This document shows positions 45,069 through 54,490 of a stretch of DNA of 64,000 bases, piece after piece. The DNA lies in NCBI RefSeq assembly GCF_024029915.1, contig NZ_CP097478.1:744001-808000 (forward strand). Reading direction: 5' to 3'. Below the pieces are notes generated by a model. That model was not told the origin of the DNA and did no database searches. It saw nothing but the letters and a program-made list of their open reading frames with translations. A program made the position numbers and the translations under genes. How positions within the stretch are numbered: the stretch's first letter is position 1; the number at the start of each line of letters is the position of its first letter. Origin of the DNA: Fructilactobacillus ixorae. GTDB lineage: Bacteria > Bacillota > Bacilli > Lactobacillales > Lactobacillaceae.

Positions 45069-46850
45069 TTATTTATCAGTTGGTTTTTCCACTTCAATTC
45101 CTAATTCATCAAGTTGTTTGGGTGCAACGGGCGTTGGGGCACTCGTTAACGGATCAATGGCCTTCGAATTCTTCGGAAAGGCGATTACATCACGAATGTT
45201 GCCCCGCCGGGCTAACAGCCGCGCAAACCGATCTAAACCGATTGCCAAGCCACCGTGTGGCGGAAACCCATAGTCTAAGGCCCGCAAAAAGTACCCAAAC
45301 TGGGCGTTGGCGCTTTCTGGCGTAAAGCCGAGGGCCCGAAACATCTTCTCCTGTAACTCCCGGGTGTGAATCCGGATTGAGCCACCCCCGAGTTCTAGTC
45401 CATTTAAGATGATGTCATAACTCTGTGCGTGCGCCTGGTGGGGATCTTCGCCCTCATCCAAATAATGTTCATCGCCGACATTTGGCATCGTGAACGGGTG
45501 GTGAGCGGCGGTCCAGCGTTGTGCCCCCTCATCATATTCAAACAACGGCCAATCAACGACCCATAAGAAGTTATACTGGTCAGCTGGAATCAGGTCTTGT
45601 TCCTTTCCAATCGCCACCCGCAGGTATCCAAGTGTATCAGCCACGACCTTAGCTCGGTCAGCAGCAAAGAGCACTAAATCGCCGGGTTGGGCGCCCGTTT
45701 GTGCTTCAAGCGCCGCAACTTGGTCAGTATCCTTAAAGAACTTTGCGATGGGGCCAGCAAATCCATCCGCTGTAACCTTCAGCCAGGCCAGTCCCTTCGC
45801 ACCAAACCGCTTTACGTAATCGGTATACCGATCAATGTCTTTGCGAGAGTACTGATCTGCTCCCCCGGGGACGGCAATTGCTTTGACTTGGCCTCCGGCA
45901 GCAACTGCCGAACTAAACACTTTGAAGTCAGAATCGGCCACTAGGTCCGAAACATCCTTTAGCTCCATTCCAAATCGGGTGTCAGGCTGATCCGTCCCAA
46001 AGCGATCCATGGATTCTTGCCACGTAATCCGGTCAAATGGCAGTTTGACGTCGTAACCAACGGCGTCCTTCATGACCTCTTTAATCAGGCCTTCTGTTAT
46101 GGCTTGGATATCTTCGGCACTCATAAAGGACGTTTCTAAGTCAATCTGCGTGAATTCGGGTTGCCGGTCTCCACGTAAGTCCTCATCCCGAAAGCAGCGT
46201 GCAATTTGATAGTAGCGATCGAAACCGGCTCCCATCAGCATTTGTTTAAACTGCTGGGGGGATTGTGGTAAGGCATAAAAGGAACCGGGATACACCCGTG
46301 ATGGCACCAAGTAGTCCCGCGCTCCTTCCGGAGTTGATGCCGTTAAATCTGGTGTTTCAATGTCAATAAAGCCGTTTTGATCTAGGTAGCGGTGCGTTGC
46401 CTGTAAAATCCGGTTTCTGACCAAGAGCCCCCGTTGCATCTCTGGACGCCGCAGATCCAGATACCGATACTTCAATCGCAAGTCATCGTTAGCGTTGGTG
46501 TCGTCCTTAATTTCAAAGGGGACTGGCTTGGAGGTACTCAAAATCTGGGCCGCCGTCACATGGACTTCCACCTTCCCCGTATATAGCTCGGGATTAACTT
46601 CCGTTTCCGCCCGGGCAACCACTTTTCCCGTAACTTCGAGCACAAATTCATTTTTTGCCGTTTCGGCCACTTGAAAAGCCGCCGGATTCTCATGTTCGTT
46701 AAAGACCAACTGAACAATTCCGGCTCGATCGCGAAGATCAATAAACATTAAGCTCCCGAGGTTTCGTTTTTTGGCAATCCAACCATCCAACGTCACCGTT
46801 TGGTCTAAATCCTGTTCGTTGACCTTCCCAGCATATGTAGTTCGTTTCAT
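45069..46850 (-). CDS. aspS: Aspartyl-tRNA synthetase
   Basis: 593-residue class II synthetase of the bacterial type. An N-terminal OB anticodon domain ([20 protein letters not shown]) precedes the catalytic core with [37 protein letters not shown] (motif 2, key residues), the bacterial GAD insertion (~290-420) and motif 3 [13 protein letters not shown]. The ATG at 46850 is used after GAAAGGA. In many relatives hisS precedes aspS in one operon; here aspS stands alone behind its own T-box. Confidence 0.97.
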   Translation of the reverse strand: MKRTTYAGKVNEQDLDQTVTLDGWIAKKRNLGSLMFIDLRDRAGIVQLVFNEHENPAAFQVAETAKNEFVLEVTGKVVARAETEVNPELYTGKVEVHVTAAQILSTSKPVPFEIKDDTNANDDLRLKYRYLDLRRPEMQRGLLVRNRILQATHRYLDQNGFIDIETPDLTASTPEGARDYLVPSRVYPGSFYALPQSPQQFKQMLMGAGFDRYYQIARCFRDEDLRGDRQPEFTQIDLETSFMSAEDIQAITEGLIKEVMKDAVGYDVKLPFDRITWQESMDRFGTDQPDTRFGMELKDVSDLVADSDFKVFSSAVAAGGQVKAIAVPGGADQYSRKDIDRYTDYVKRFGAKGLAWLKVTADGFAGPIAKFFKDTDQVAALEAQTGAQPGDLVLFAADRAKVVADTLGYLRVAIGKEQDLIPADQYNFLWVVDWPLFEYDEGAQRWTAAHHPFTMPNVGDEHYLDEGEDPHQAHAQSYDIILNGLELGGGSIRIHTRELQEKMFRALGFTPESANAQFGYFLRALDYGFPPHGGLAIGLDRFARLLARRGNIRDVIAFPKNSKAIDPLTSAPTPVAPKQLDELGIEVEKPTDK

Positions 46851-46923
46851 CATTATCATCCTTTCCAATCCAGCAATTAATCGGGCCGTCGTTCCAACTA
46901 CGACTTAGCCTTCCTGACGCCAG

Positions 46924-47120
46924 AAAAAAACCGTGCGAAATTGCTCCAAGGGCGCAAGTGCACGGTACCACCTTTTTTTATTACTTCATGAGGTTTTCAT
47001 TTTTAATTAAACCAGTCCTAAACGTGTCTTTCCGGAACGCCCGCTACGTTCTTGCACTCCCGAACGCTTTCTGAGAAACGGCCTTTCCCGGTACTCTTCG
47101 TTATCATTGAACTATTTCTA
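46924..47120 (-). promoter_or_regulatory. Aspartate T-box riboswitch of aspS
   Basis: The T-box AAAGGTGGTACCGTG lies at + strand 46961-46975, followed by an intrinsic terminator (CCGTGC 46931-46936 with GCACGG 46960-46965, seven T's at 46924-46930). Stem I shows a basal helix AACG (47099-47102) with CGTT (47021-47024), the AGTA motif, and the specifier GAC (Asp) at 47026-47028, one base before the basal helix. This matches aspS as the only regulated gene. Confidence 0.92.
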
Positions 47121-47128
47121 ACAATTTT

Positions 47129-47157
47129 ACCCTAATCAAAAACCGGGAGAAAGTCAA
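47129..47157 (-). promoter_or_regulatory. Probable promoter of the aspS T-box transcript
   Basis: TTGACT (+ strand 47152-47157) and a weak TAGGGT (47129-47134) on the minus strand, 17 bp apart. A TAAAAT further down would give too long a spacer. Confidence 0.5.
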
Positions 47158-47244
47158 GGAGATCCGCTGGATTTACTGCTAGAATCCCGAAAAAGTTATA
47201 TGATGTTAATTAACTAGTACTTTAGGAAGTAGTGAGGAAAAATC

Positions 47245-48093
47245 ATGCCCTTTACAATCAGAAATCGCCGTGGGTTGGCCTTTACCCTGGTCGTAACCTG
47301 CTGTACCTGTCTCATTATCGGCATCATGCTCTTACGAAACAACGTCGCCGTTCACACGAATAACCTCCAAATTAAAGCCGGCCCCAACTTAGCTACCACT
47401 ACCATTGGAACTGTTAACCGGGGCGATCGGGTGCAAATCATTACCAAAAAACACCAGTGGGCCCAAGTTGTCTATCAACACCAAAAAATTGGTTGGGTGC
47501 CGAACTGGTTATTAAGCGGTCATCCCCACCTCAAAACCGCTGGTCCACTGGCGGAAGCGAGCATTGTTTTAGACCCTGGTCACGGAGGGTCTGACTCCGG
47601 CGCCCTCTCTAATTCGAACCAACCAGAAAAACGCTACACCTTAGCCCTCGCACGACAAGTTGCGGCGCGCTTACGCGCGGCGGGGACAAACGTTACCATG
47701 GTTCGTGATCACGACCAAACAGTGGCGTTAAAGCGGCGACCGGGCTTTGCAACTAAGGCGCAGGCCAACCTCTTTGTGAGTTTTCACTTTGACTCCTCCA
47801 CCGTGCCGGGATCAGCTTCCGGATTCACGACCTATTACTACCATCCGGGCCACTCTAAACAACTGGCGCAAGCGGTTAATCTGCAACTAACCGGCCTTGG
47901 TTTAGAAAATAAGGGCGTTCAATTTGGCGATTATCTCGTCATTCGGGACACGACCGTGCCAGCCGTTTTATTAGAAATGGGGTACATCAATAACCAAACG
48001 GACTTTCAAAAAATTAAAAGCAAAGCTTACCAACAAAGGGTTGCGAACGAGGTAACCGCGGGCTTGCAACGCTATCTCAAGACTAACTACTAA
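47245..48093 (+). CDS. N-acetylmuramoyl-L-alanine amidase with SH3 domain
   Basis: 282-residue secreted or membrane-anchored wall hydrolase. A signal anchor (residues ~13-30) is followed by a bacterial SH3 domain (~35-90, ending QKIGWVPNWLL) and an Amidase_3 domain (~105-280) with zinc ligands in VLDPGHGGSDSGA, VSFHFDSS and catalytic Glu in VLLEMGYINN. In relatives a homologue lies between dtd-rel and hisS on the same strand; here it points away from them. The ATG follows GGAAG/GAGG-like sequence. Confidence 0.92.
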   Translation: MPFTIRNRRGLAFTLVVTCCTCLIIGIMLLRNNVAVHTNNLQIKAGPNLATTTIGTVNRGDRVQIITKKHQWAQVVYQHQKIGWVPNWLLSGHPHLKTAGPLAEASIVLDPGHGGSDSGALSNSNQPEKRYTLALARQVAARLRAAGTNVTMVRDHDQTVALKRRPGFATKAQANLFVSFHFDSSTVPGSASGFTTYYYHPGHSKQLAQAVNLQLTGLGLENKGVQFGDYLVIRDTTVPAVLLEMGYINNQTDFQKIKSKAYQQRVANEVTAGLQRYLKTNY

Positions 48094-48114
48094 ACTAATC
48101 CCTAGGAGGTTTCC

Positions 48115-48987
48115 ATGAAAAAACTAACGCCTGCTTGGTTACAACAACTGCCCCTGCAGGAGCTCCAGACCGTTACTCCCGTTTCTGGTGGGGACATTAA
48201 TGAGGCCTACCAGCTGACCACCAAGCGCGGTGCCCGGTACTTTTTAAAGGTCCAACCAGGACGTGGTAAAGCCTTTTTTGATCATGAAGTGGAAGGGTTA
48301 GACTTAATTGGCCAAGTCGCCACCGTGCCAACCGTGATTGCGAGTGGCGAGATTGAAACGGATGGTTATCTGATCTTGCAATGGATTGAAACTGGCAACG
48401 GTGACCAGTTTGAGCTTGGTCAAATGCTGGCCCACGTTCACCAGCAACAAGAACAGCGCTTTGGTCTCGACCATGATTTTCGCTTAGGGCGGTTTCCAAA
48501 GGTTAATCAGTGGCAAAGTAACTGGGCGACCTTTTTTATTCAGCAACGGTTACAGCCGCTGGCGCAGTTAGCCCAGCAAAAAGGCCGCTGGAACCAACCC
48601 CGTTCCGCGGCTTTAACTCTGATTAAACAGCAACTGCAAGCTTATGCAACCACTCATGGAATTAAAGCAAGCCTCTTACATGGGGATCTATGGGCAGGGA
48701 ATGCGCTCTTTAACCACCAGCACCAGCCCCTGCTCATTGATCCGGATGTTTATTATGGTGACCGTGAATTTGATCTCGGGATTACCACCGTCTTTGGGGG
48801 CTTTACCGCCGCGTTTTACAGTGGCTATCAATCAGTCTACCCATGCCGTCCGGGAATAGAAGCTCGCTTACCTTGGTATCGCTTTTACTACGTTTTGATG
48901 CACGTCGTCCTCTTTGGTGAGAGCTACGGTACTTATCTTGACCAAATCAGTTCAAAACTATTGAATGAGGGGCAACAATTCAGTTAA
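48115..48987 (+). CDS. Fructosamine kinase family protein
   Basis: 290-residue kinase of the fructosamine/ketosamine-3-kinase family (APH-like fold). The family repairs glycated amines by phosphorylating the sugar, which then breaks off. Seen are SGGDINEAYQL (nucleotide-binding loop), YFLKVQP (Lys), SLLHGDLWAGNALF (catalytic Asp) and LLIDPDVYYGDREFDLG (metal Asp). The ATG follows TAGGAGG. It lies 21 bp after the amidase and its 3' end overlaps the convergent HAD gene by 30 bp. Substrate not established. Confidence 0.9.
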   Translation: MKKLTPAWLQQLPLQELQTVTPVSGGDINEAYQLTTKRGARYFLKVQPGRGKAFFDHEVEGLDLIGQVATVPTVIASGEIETDGYLILQWIETGNGDQFELGQMLAHVHQQQEQRFGLDHDFRLGRFPKVNQWQSNWATFFIQQRLQPLAQLAQQKGRWNQPRSAALTLIKQQLQAYATTHGIKASLLHGDLWAGNALFNHQHQPLLIDPDVYYGDREFDLGITTVFGGFTAAFYSGYQSVYPCRPGIEARLPWYRFYYVLMHVVLFGESYGTYLDQISSKLLNEGQQFS

Positions 48988-49590
48988 ATCATGAATGGTA
49001 ACGCTAGGCGTCCCCGGGATTTCAATTACATAATCCGGGTCAAACAAAATCGACTTAATTCCTGCCCGATTGGCGGCATCCACATCTAGTTTACGATCCC
49101 CCACAAACGCCGTCTGTGCGGGATCCAATTGCATTTGGTCCAGTAAGAACTGCAGGGCCGTCGGATCCGGCTTGCGTGGAAATCCTTGTTCACGGGTCAC
49201 GACCCCGGTCAACAAGGAGGTTAAATTGGCCTGAGCCAGTAACGTGACCGCCGCTTGATCGCGATGGGTTACCAACCCGTTCTGACCCCCATGCTTAACT
49301 ACCGCTTGAAGTGCTGCAGGCGCGCCCGCAAACGGCTGGGCTAGCTGAATTTCTAGGGCTTCAAACTCCCGATAAGCAGTTTGCAACTGCTGCGGGTCAA
49401 CATGGAAACGGGCGCTAAACTTCGTAATGGCCGAATTAAGGGAATGCCCCCGCATTTGCCGATAGATTTCGTCCCCATCAATTTCAAATTCATCAATACC
49501 AACCCGTTGGAGCGCCTTTGTAAACGCACTTACCATGTATGGATACGTATCAAACAGGGTCCCATCAAAATCCCAAAGTAAGTTAATCAT
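48958..49590 (-). CDS. HAD-family hydrolase (phosphoglycolate phosphatase-like)
   Basis: 210-residue haloacid dehalogenase-type phosphatase. Motif I is LLWDFDGTLFDTYP with nucleophile Asp, a helical cap (about 15-90), motif II/III near LVTHRD and FPRKPDP, and motif IV FVGDRKLDVDAANRAG. Substrate unknown. Its start overlaps the dtd stop by 4 bp and its end overlaps the fructosamine kinase gene by 30 bp. Confidence 0.9.
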   Translation of the reverse strand: MINLLWDFDGTLFDTYPYMVSAFTKALQRVGIDEFEIDGDEIYRQMRGHSLNSAITKFSARFHVDPQQLQTAYREFEALEIQLAQPFAGAPAALQAVVKHGGQNGLVTHRDQAAVTLLAQANLTSLLTGVVTREQGFPRKPDPTALQFLLDQMQLDPAQTAFVGDRKLDVDAANRAGIKSILFDPDYVIEIPGTPSVTIHDLTELLPLIQ

Positions 49591-50039
49591 TGTGCAGACT
49601 CCCGATCATTCAACAGGAACGTGGCCGGCCCATCATTTACGAGCTCCACCTGCATATCCGCTCCAAACTGCCCGGTGGCCACTGATAGTCCCTGGGCTCC
49701 CAGTGCCTCATTAAAGGCGGTGTAAACTTGGTAAGCTGCTTGTGGATCTCCTGCGGCTTGAAATGACGGCCGATTCCCGTGGTGTAAATCAGCTAAAAGT
49801 GTAAACTGCGAAACAGAGAGAATTGCGCCCTTTGCTTGCATAATGTTGCGATTCATTTTCCCCGCCTCATCGGCAAAAACTCGTAGTTTAGCCACTTTGG
49901 CGGCCAGCCGTTGGGCCGTAACCTCGTCGTCCCCAGCTTCGGCACCGACAAAAATTAATAAGCCCGTCTGAATGGCTCCCACCACCTGGTCGTCAATCCG
50001 CACCGTAGCCCGCTGGACTCGTTGTAATACTAACTTCAT
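49587..50039 (-). CDS. dtd: D-aminoacyl-tRNA deacylase
   Basis: 150-residue DTD that removes D-amino acids (and mischarged Gly) from tRNA. Motifs MKLVLQRVQRATVRID, ILSVSQFTLLAD and VELVNDGPATFLL are diagnostic. It follows rel by 15 bp, the usual Bacillota pairing. Confidence 0.96.
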   Translation of the reverse strand: MKLVLQRVQRATVRIDDQVVGAIQTGLLIFVGAEAGDDEVTAQRLAAKVAKLRVFADEAGKMNRNIMQAKGAILSVSQFTLLADLHHGNRPSFQAAGDPQAAYQVYTAFNEALGAQGLSVATGQFGADMQVELVNDGPATFLLNDRESAQ

Positions 50040-50054
50040 AGTTAATTAACTCCT

Positions 50055-52277
50055 TTAGTTTAAAACTCGTTCGGCGGTCGCCACTCCGGGAACCATCTTA
50101 ACGGTTTCCATTACCTGCTCAACTTGAGCAACATTGTGAACATCCACAACGGCATCAATGGTCACACCCGTGTCATCGTGAACGCGCCCGTTAATCGACG
50201 TTAACTGGGCAGGACTGTTATTAAACCGTTTAATGACATCGTTTAACACTCCATTGCGGTTATCAGCTTCAAAGCGTAACTTGGCTGGATAATTAACCTG
50301 ATTATTTTCAACTTCCCGCCAGTGGGCCGCAATGATTCGGCCAGGCTCGGCGTTACTAAAATTATTACAGTTAACCCGGTGAATCGAGATCCCCCGTCCC
50401 TTGGTGATGTAACCGACAATTTCATCACCAGGAAGGGGCAAACAACAGTGACTTAACCGCACCAACACGTTATCAATCCCATCGACCGCCACGTTATCAG
50501 CCGGCCGGTTTCCCCGGGGTTGGGACGTGCTTTTTTTCGTTGATAACGTCTGAGAGTGTTCCAGGAGCTCTTGTTCAGTCTGGTGTTCCCGTTCCTTTTG
50601 TTGTTCATCCCGAATTTCACTGGTAAAGCGGTTAGCTACTCCCACCGCGTGAACGTCCCCAAAGCCAAGGGCGGCCAACAGGTCATCCTCCGTCCGGTAA
50701 TGGAGTTCGTTGAGCACCCGTTCCCAGTTTTCGGGCGTCAATAGTTCGTTCGGCGCGTACCCCGTTTCCGCCAGCTGATTATGCAGGAGTTCGGTCCCAG
50801 CTTTAATGTTATCCTCCCGGTTTTGCTTTTTGAAAAACTGATTAATCTTGTGCTTGGCACTACTGGTGTGCACCAAATCTAACCAGTTCTTTCCAGGGCC
50901 CGTCGCGTTCGCAGCGGTAATAATTTCCACGATGTCCCCGTTTTTAATCTGGTAATCAAGCGACACCATTTTGCCGTTTACGCGGGCCCCCGTGGCACGA
51001 TGACCCACTTGCGTATGAATGGCATATGCCATATCGAGCGGACCCGCTCCCTGGGGGAGTTCTAACACATCGCCGTTCGGCGTAAAGGCATATACGTGGT
51101 CACTAAACAGTTCCCCTTGGACACTGTCCATAAAGTCAGCCGCATTATCGGTTTCTTCTTGAATTTCAATAATCTTTTTAAACCAGTTTAACTGCACGTT
51201 ATTGTCATCATTGGCAACGACGTCCGTTTGCCCCTGTTTGTAGGCCCAGTGGGCTGCAACCCCATACTCTGCAATGCGGTGCATCTCTTTGGTCCGGATT
51301 TGAATCTCCAGTGGTTTGCCTTCCGGTCCAATCACAGTTGTATGCAACGACTGGTAGAGGTTGGGTTTGGGCATGGCAATGTAATCCTTAAACCGTCCCG
51401 GCATCGGGGGCCACTTCGCGTGCACTGCGCCTAAAATGGCATAGCAATCCTTAACCGTGTCCACGATAATTCGAATGGCTGACAGATCGTAAATTTCTTC
51501 AAACTTTTTGTGCTTGTCAACCATTTTTTTGTAAATGGAATAGAGGTGCTTGGGCCGCCCGTAAATTTCCGCTGGAATGTGATAGTCCGCAATGGCCCGG
51601 CGCACTTCGCGAATGGCATCCTGAATGTAAGATTCCCGCTCGTTTCGTTTCGACTTCATCGAATGCGCAATTTGGTAGTAGGCTTCGGGATTCAGATAGC
51701 GTAACGCCATATCCTGCAGTTCCCACTTTACGGTTCCCATCCCCAGGCGGTCGGCGATGGGCGCATAAACATCAAGGGTTTCTTTGGCAAACCGCGCTTG
51801 AAAGTCGGCGGAAAGGGCGCCCAACGTATCCATGTTATCCATTCGGTCGGCAAGTTTCACAATCATCACGCGAATGTCCTTGCACATCACTAGCAGTAAC
51901 TTCCGGTAGTTTTCCGCCAGCGCTTCCCGACTCGAGTTATACTTAATCTTACTAATCTTAGTAACCCCGTCGACAATCAGGGCCACGTCAGCACCAAACT
52001 GCTCGCGGACGTCAATCAATTGCATGTCACTATCCTCAACCACATCGTGCAAAAAACCGGCGGTGATGGCCACGGCATCCATATTAAGGTCCGCTAAAAT
52101 CCCAGCCACGTTCGTCGAGTGATCAATGTAACGCTCCCCCGAATCCCGTTGCTTCGTTCCATGCGCGTGCCGAGCAACTTGGTACGCGCGCTTAACCATT
52201 GCGACCTGGTCAGGGCTCATTTCACTTTGAATTTTAGTAAATACCTCAGCTGGTTGCCATTGTTTGAGGCTTGCCAT
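50055..52277 (-). CDS. rel: Bifunctional (p)ppGpp synthetase/hydrolase Rel
   Basis: 740-residue long RelA/SpoT homologue that makes and degrades the stringent alarmone. The hydrolase HD domain has HDVVEDSD (about 88); the synthetase domain covers ~220-360 with YGRPKHLYSIYKKM; then TGS (VYAFTPNGDVLELPQGAGPLD, key residues), a zinc-finger region with HCCLPLPGD, and a C-terminal ACT domain. Both enzyme halves look intact. The ATG at 52277 has GGAGGTG eight bases upstream. Confidence 0.97.
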   Translation of the reverse strand: MASLKQWQPAEVFTKIQSEMSPDQVAMVKRAYQVARHAHGTKQRDSGERYIDHSTNVAGILADLNMDAVAITAGFLHDVVEDSDMQLIDVREQFGADVALIVDGVTKISKIKYNSSREALAENYRKLLLVMCKDIRVMIVKLADRMDNMDTLGALSADFQARFAKETLDVYAPIADRLGMGTVKWELQDMALRYLNPEAYYQIAHSMKSKRNERESYIQDAIREVRRAIADYHIPAEIYGRPKHLYSIYKKMVDKHKKFEEIYDLSAIRIIVDTVKDCYAILGAVHAKWPPMPGRFKDYIAMPKPNLYQSLHTTVIGPEGKPLEIQIRTKEMHRIAEYGVAAHWAYKQGQTDVVANDDNNVQLNWFKKIIEIQEETDNAADFMDSVQGELFSDHVYAFTPNGDVLELPQGAGPLDMAYAIHTQVGHRATGARVNGKMVSLDYQIKNGDIVEIITAANATGPGKNWLDLVHTSSAKHKINQFFKKQNREDNIKAGTELLHNQLAETGYAPNELLTPENWERVLNELHYRTEDDLLAALGFGDVHAVGVANRFTSEIRDEQQKEREHQTEQELLEHSQTLSTKKSTSQPRGNRPADNVAVDGIDNVLVRLSHCCLPLPGDEIVGYITKGRGISIHRVNCNNFSNAEPGRIIAAHWREVENNQVNYPAKLRFEADNRNGVLNDVIKRFNNSPAQLTSINGRVHDDTGVTIDAVVDVHNVAQVEQVMETVKMVPGVATAERVLN

Positions 52278-52339
52278 CGTTGTCACCTCCATTTAATCAT
52301 CAGATCATTCGTGATTTAAGTTATTTTAATCATATTTTA

Positions 52340-53080
52340 TCATTTAAGTTCGGAAAGTACAGAAATGGCACTCAAAAAGTACAACGGTGCCGATTCCGTG
52401 CGTAGAATCCGGGGGCCTAAGCCGACCACCTGAAACCCAGTGGCTTGTAAGTCCTGAACTTCCTCAAGGCGCAGGCCCCCTTCAGGACCAAAGAGGGCTA
52501 TCACTCGGTCGCCCGGGTGAAGCTGCGTGCCCAGTTGCACTAGCCGACTGGTCTCCCCCTGTTTGGCTGCTTCTTCATATGCTATTACCCGCTGGTCTGC
52601 GTCTGCCGCCACCGTCTGTAACGCCGTCAGGTTTTCGTAGTACCGAACTTCCGGAATCACGTTTCGATGCGACTGTTCGGCCGCACTGCGCGCAATTTTT
52701 TGTAAACGCGCAATCTTTTTAGTGGCCTTCTGGGACCACTTTGCGACCGACCAATCGGTTGGGACGAAGATAATGGTTTGCGCTCCGAGTTCCGTAGCTT
52801 TCTGCACAATTAACTCGGCTTTCCCACTTTTCGGTAAGCCACAGGCAATGGTGACCGCCACCGGCAGTTCGACATTCTGCGTGGTTGCAGCCACAATTTT
52901 AATTATGCCCTGCTGCTCATCGACCAGTTCGCCCACAAAGACCTGCTGCTGGTCATCCACAAACTCGGCCTGCGTTCCTATGGTAGCGCGTAAGACCCGC
53001 AACCAGTGTTGCTTAATTTCTGCGGATAACGGGACTTCTTCGCCCACCGTTAAGGGACGTTCACTAAAATAATGTTGCAC
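52340..53080 (-). CDS. rsmE: 16S rRNA (uracil(1498)-N(3))-methyltransferase
   Basis: 246-residue SPOUT methyltransferase. It begins MQHYFSERPLTVGEEV (PUA-like N-terminal domain) and has the knot motifs QKATELGAQTIIFVPTDWSV, ALFGPEGGLRLEEV and LGPRILRTESAPLYFLSAI, all typical of RsmE. One base separates it from prmA. Confidence 0.95.
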   Translation of the reverse strand: MQHYFSERPLTVGEEVPLSAEIKQHWLRVLRATIGTQAEFVDDQQQVFVGELVDEQQGIIKIVAATTQNVELPVAVTIACGLPKSGKAELIVQKATELGAQTIIFVPTDWSVAKWSQKATKKIARLQKIARSAAEQSHRNVIPEVRYYENLTALQTVAADADQRVIAYEEAAKQGETSRLVQLGTQLHPGDRVIALFGPEGGLRLEEVQDLQATGFQVVGLGPRILRTESAPLYFLSAISVLSELK

Positions 53081-53081
53081 G

Positions 53082-53960
53082 TTATTGTCCTTTCCGTTTT
53101 ACTACCAAGGCCCGCCAGTTCTCGTGCGCCAGCGTTAGCTGAACGTCTAGCTTTAGGGAGTCCAGTTGGGCTAGAATGCCCGCCAATTGATCAGCATAAA
53201 TTCCCGATAAAATTAGCTGTCCAGTTTCCGTTAAATGGCTCGGCACCTGTGGGAGCAAGGCATGCAACACTTCTGCTAACATGTTTGCAACAATGACATC
53301 CACCGTCCCCAAAATGCCATCAAGGAGACTATTGGTGGCGACCTCAATATCTTGCATCCCGGAGTTCGCGGCCACATTTTGCTGGGCAGAAGCGACCGCC
53401 ACCGGATCATTATCAAAAGCCCGAATGGCACCGGCACCTAATAAACGAGCCCCAATACTGAGCACGCCTGATCCAGTCCCCACGTCAAAGAGCGTTTCAC
53501 CACCCCGCAGGCTCATTTCTAAGGCTTGGAGCGCTAGTTTGGTCGTTGGATGCGTTCCCGTTCCAAAGGCCATCCCGGGATCCAAGCGAATCAGCTGCTG
53601 ATCACGTTGGTTTTGCTGATAATCCTCCCAGTTGGGAACCACCGTTAGATAGCGCGTAATCCGTTCGGCATGATAATAATGCTCCCACTCGGTGGTCCAG
53701 CGATCATCAACTTGTTGCGTGGTGACCGTTGCGGCTCCCGCATCAAGGCCATAATCGGCAAACTGGGCTAAGGCTTGCTGAATGCGGTCAAGCAACGGTT
53801 GGATGTCAACATCTGCAGCTACATACGTCTCCACGACCACTTGGTCCCCCGGTAATTGATCCTCAATTTGAATCCCTTGGGCACCTAACTCAACTAGCAA
53901 ATTACTAACCGCTGCGACGGCTTCATTCGTGGTGGTTACTTGAATCTTGGTTAAACTCAT
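53082..53960 (-). CDS. prmA: Ribosomal protein L11 methyltransferase
   Basis: 292-residue SAM-dependent methyltransferase that trimethylates L11. The N-terminal L11-binding domain spans ~1-100; the SAM site is LFDVGTGSGVLSIGA and the downstream motif is VIVANMLAEVLHALLPQ; LDPGMAFGTGTHPTTKLAL is diagnostic. The ATG at 53960 follows AGAAGGGAAG. A terminator lies about 20 bp upstream of its start. Confidence 0.95.
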   Translation of the reverse strand: MSLTKIQVTTTNEAVAAVSNLLVELGAQGIQIEDQLPGDQVVVETYVAADVDIQPLLDRIQQALAQFADYGLDAGAATVTTQQVDDRWTTEWEHYYHAERITRYLTVVPNWEDYQQNQRDQQLIRLDPGMAFGTGTHPTTKLALQALEMSLRGGETLFDVGTGSGVLSIGARLLGAGAIRAFDNDPVAVASAQQNVAANSGMQDIEVATNSLLDGILGTVDVIVANMLAEVLHALLPQVPSHLTETGQLILSGIYADQLAGILAQLDSLKLDVQLTLAHENWRALVVKRKGQ

Positions 53961-53978
53961 GTGTGCTTCCCTTCTGAC

Positions 53979-54007
53979 AAAAAGAAGCATCCTGTTGAGG
54001 ATGCTTC
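53979..54007 (-). terminator. Intrinsic terminator before prmA
   Basis: A 9-bp perfect stem (53984-53992 with 53999-54007, arm GAAGCATCC) and five T's on the minus strand. It lies between the small unknown gene and prmA. Confidence 0.75.
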
Positions 54008-54012
54008 ACTTG

Positions 54013-54321
54013 TTAATGTTCTTCTTTCGCTTTTTGCAGCTTCGCTTCGTGATACGGAAGATGTGACTTCAAATACTTCAACAGGATCCGCTCGGTTTTG
54101 AAAATCCGCGGATGTTTTTGCTTGTGTAAGCGCAAGTCAATTTCCTTAATTTTTTGGCGTCCTGTCCATCCGTGTCCATAACGTAAAATAATCCGGTTAT
54201 TCAATTCATCTTTCCCAAACCGGAAAATGTACACACTCTCTGGAGTCATTAATGGGCGGATGTAACCCTTTTTGTAATGATAACCATTGTCCCGCAAAAA
54301 CTTTTTCGTCATTGCTAACAC
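54013..54321 (-). CDS. Small basic protein of unknown function
   Basis: 102-residue soluble protein, rich in Lys, Arg and Tyr (for example DNGYHYKKGYIRP, KIKEIDLRLHKQKHPRIF), with no membrane segment or recognised motif. A GTG start eight bases after GGAGG is preferred; the frame also allows an ATG three codons later. Such small genes occur before prmA in some lactobacilli. Function not known; the basic composition would allow nucleic-acid binding, but that is only a suggestion. Confidence 0.7.
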   Translation of the reverse strand: MLAMTKKFLRDNGYHYKKGYIRPLMTPESVYIFRFGKDELNNRIILRYGHGWTGRQKIKEIDLRLHKQKHPRIFKTERILLKYLKSHLPYHEAKLQKAKEEH

Positions 54322-54450
54322 GTTATCCACCTCCATTTTCCAAAATTCGTCTAAACCTATTATCCATGGTACTGGAGCAATCTGAAAATGGCAAGGAGAT
54401 TTATTTAATTTACCTAATAATCATTAAAAACAATGCACCCAACTCAGAAA

Positions 54451-54479
54451 AAAGCAGGCGTATTGACTACGCCTGCTTT
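54451..54479 (-). terminator. Intrinsic terminator after the VOC gene
   Basis: A 12-bp perfect stem (54451-54462 with 54468-54479, arm AAAGCAGGCGTA), 5-base loop and T-rich tail on the minus strand. Confidence 0.85.
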
Positions 54480-54490
54480 CTGGAATTCCC

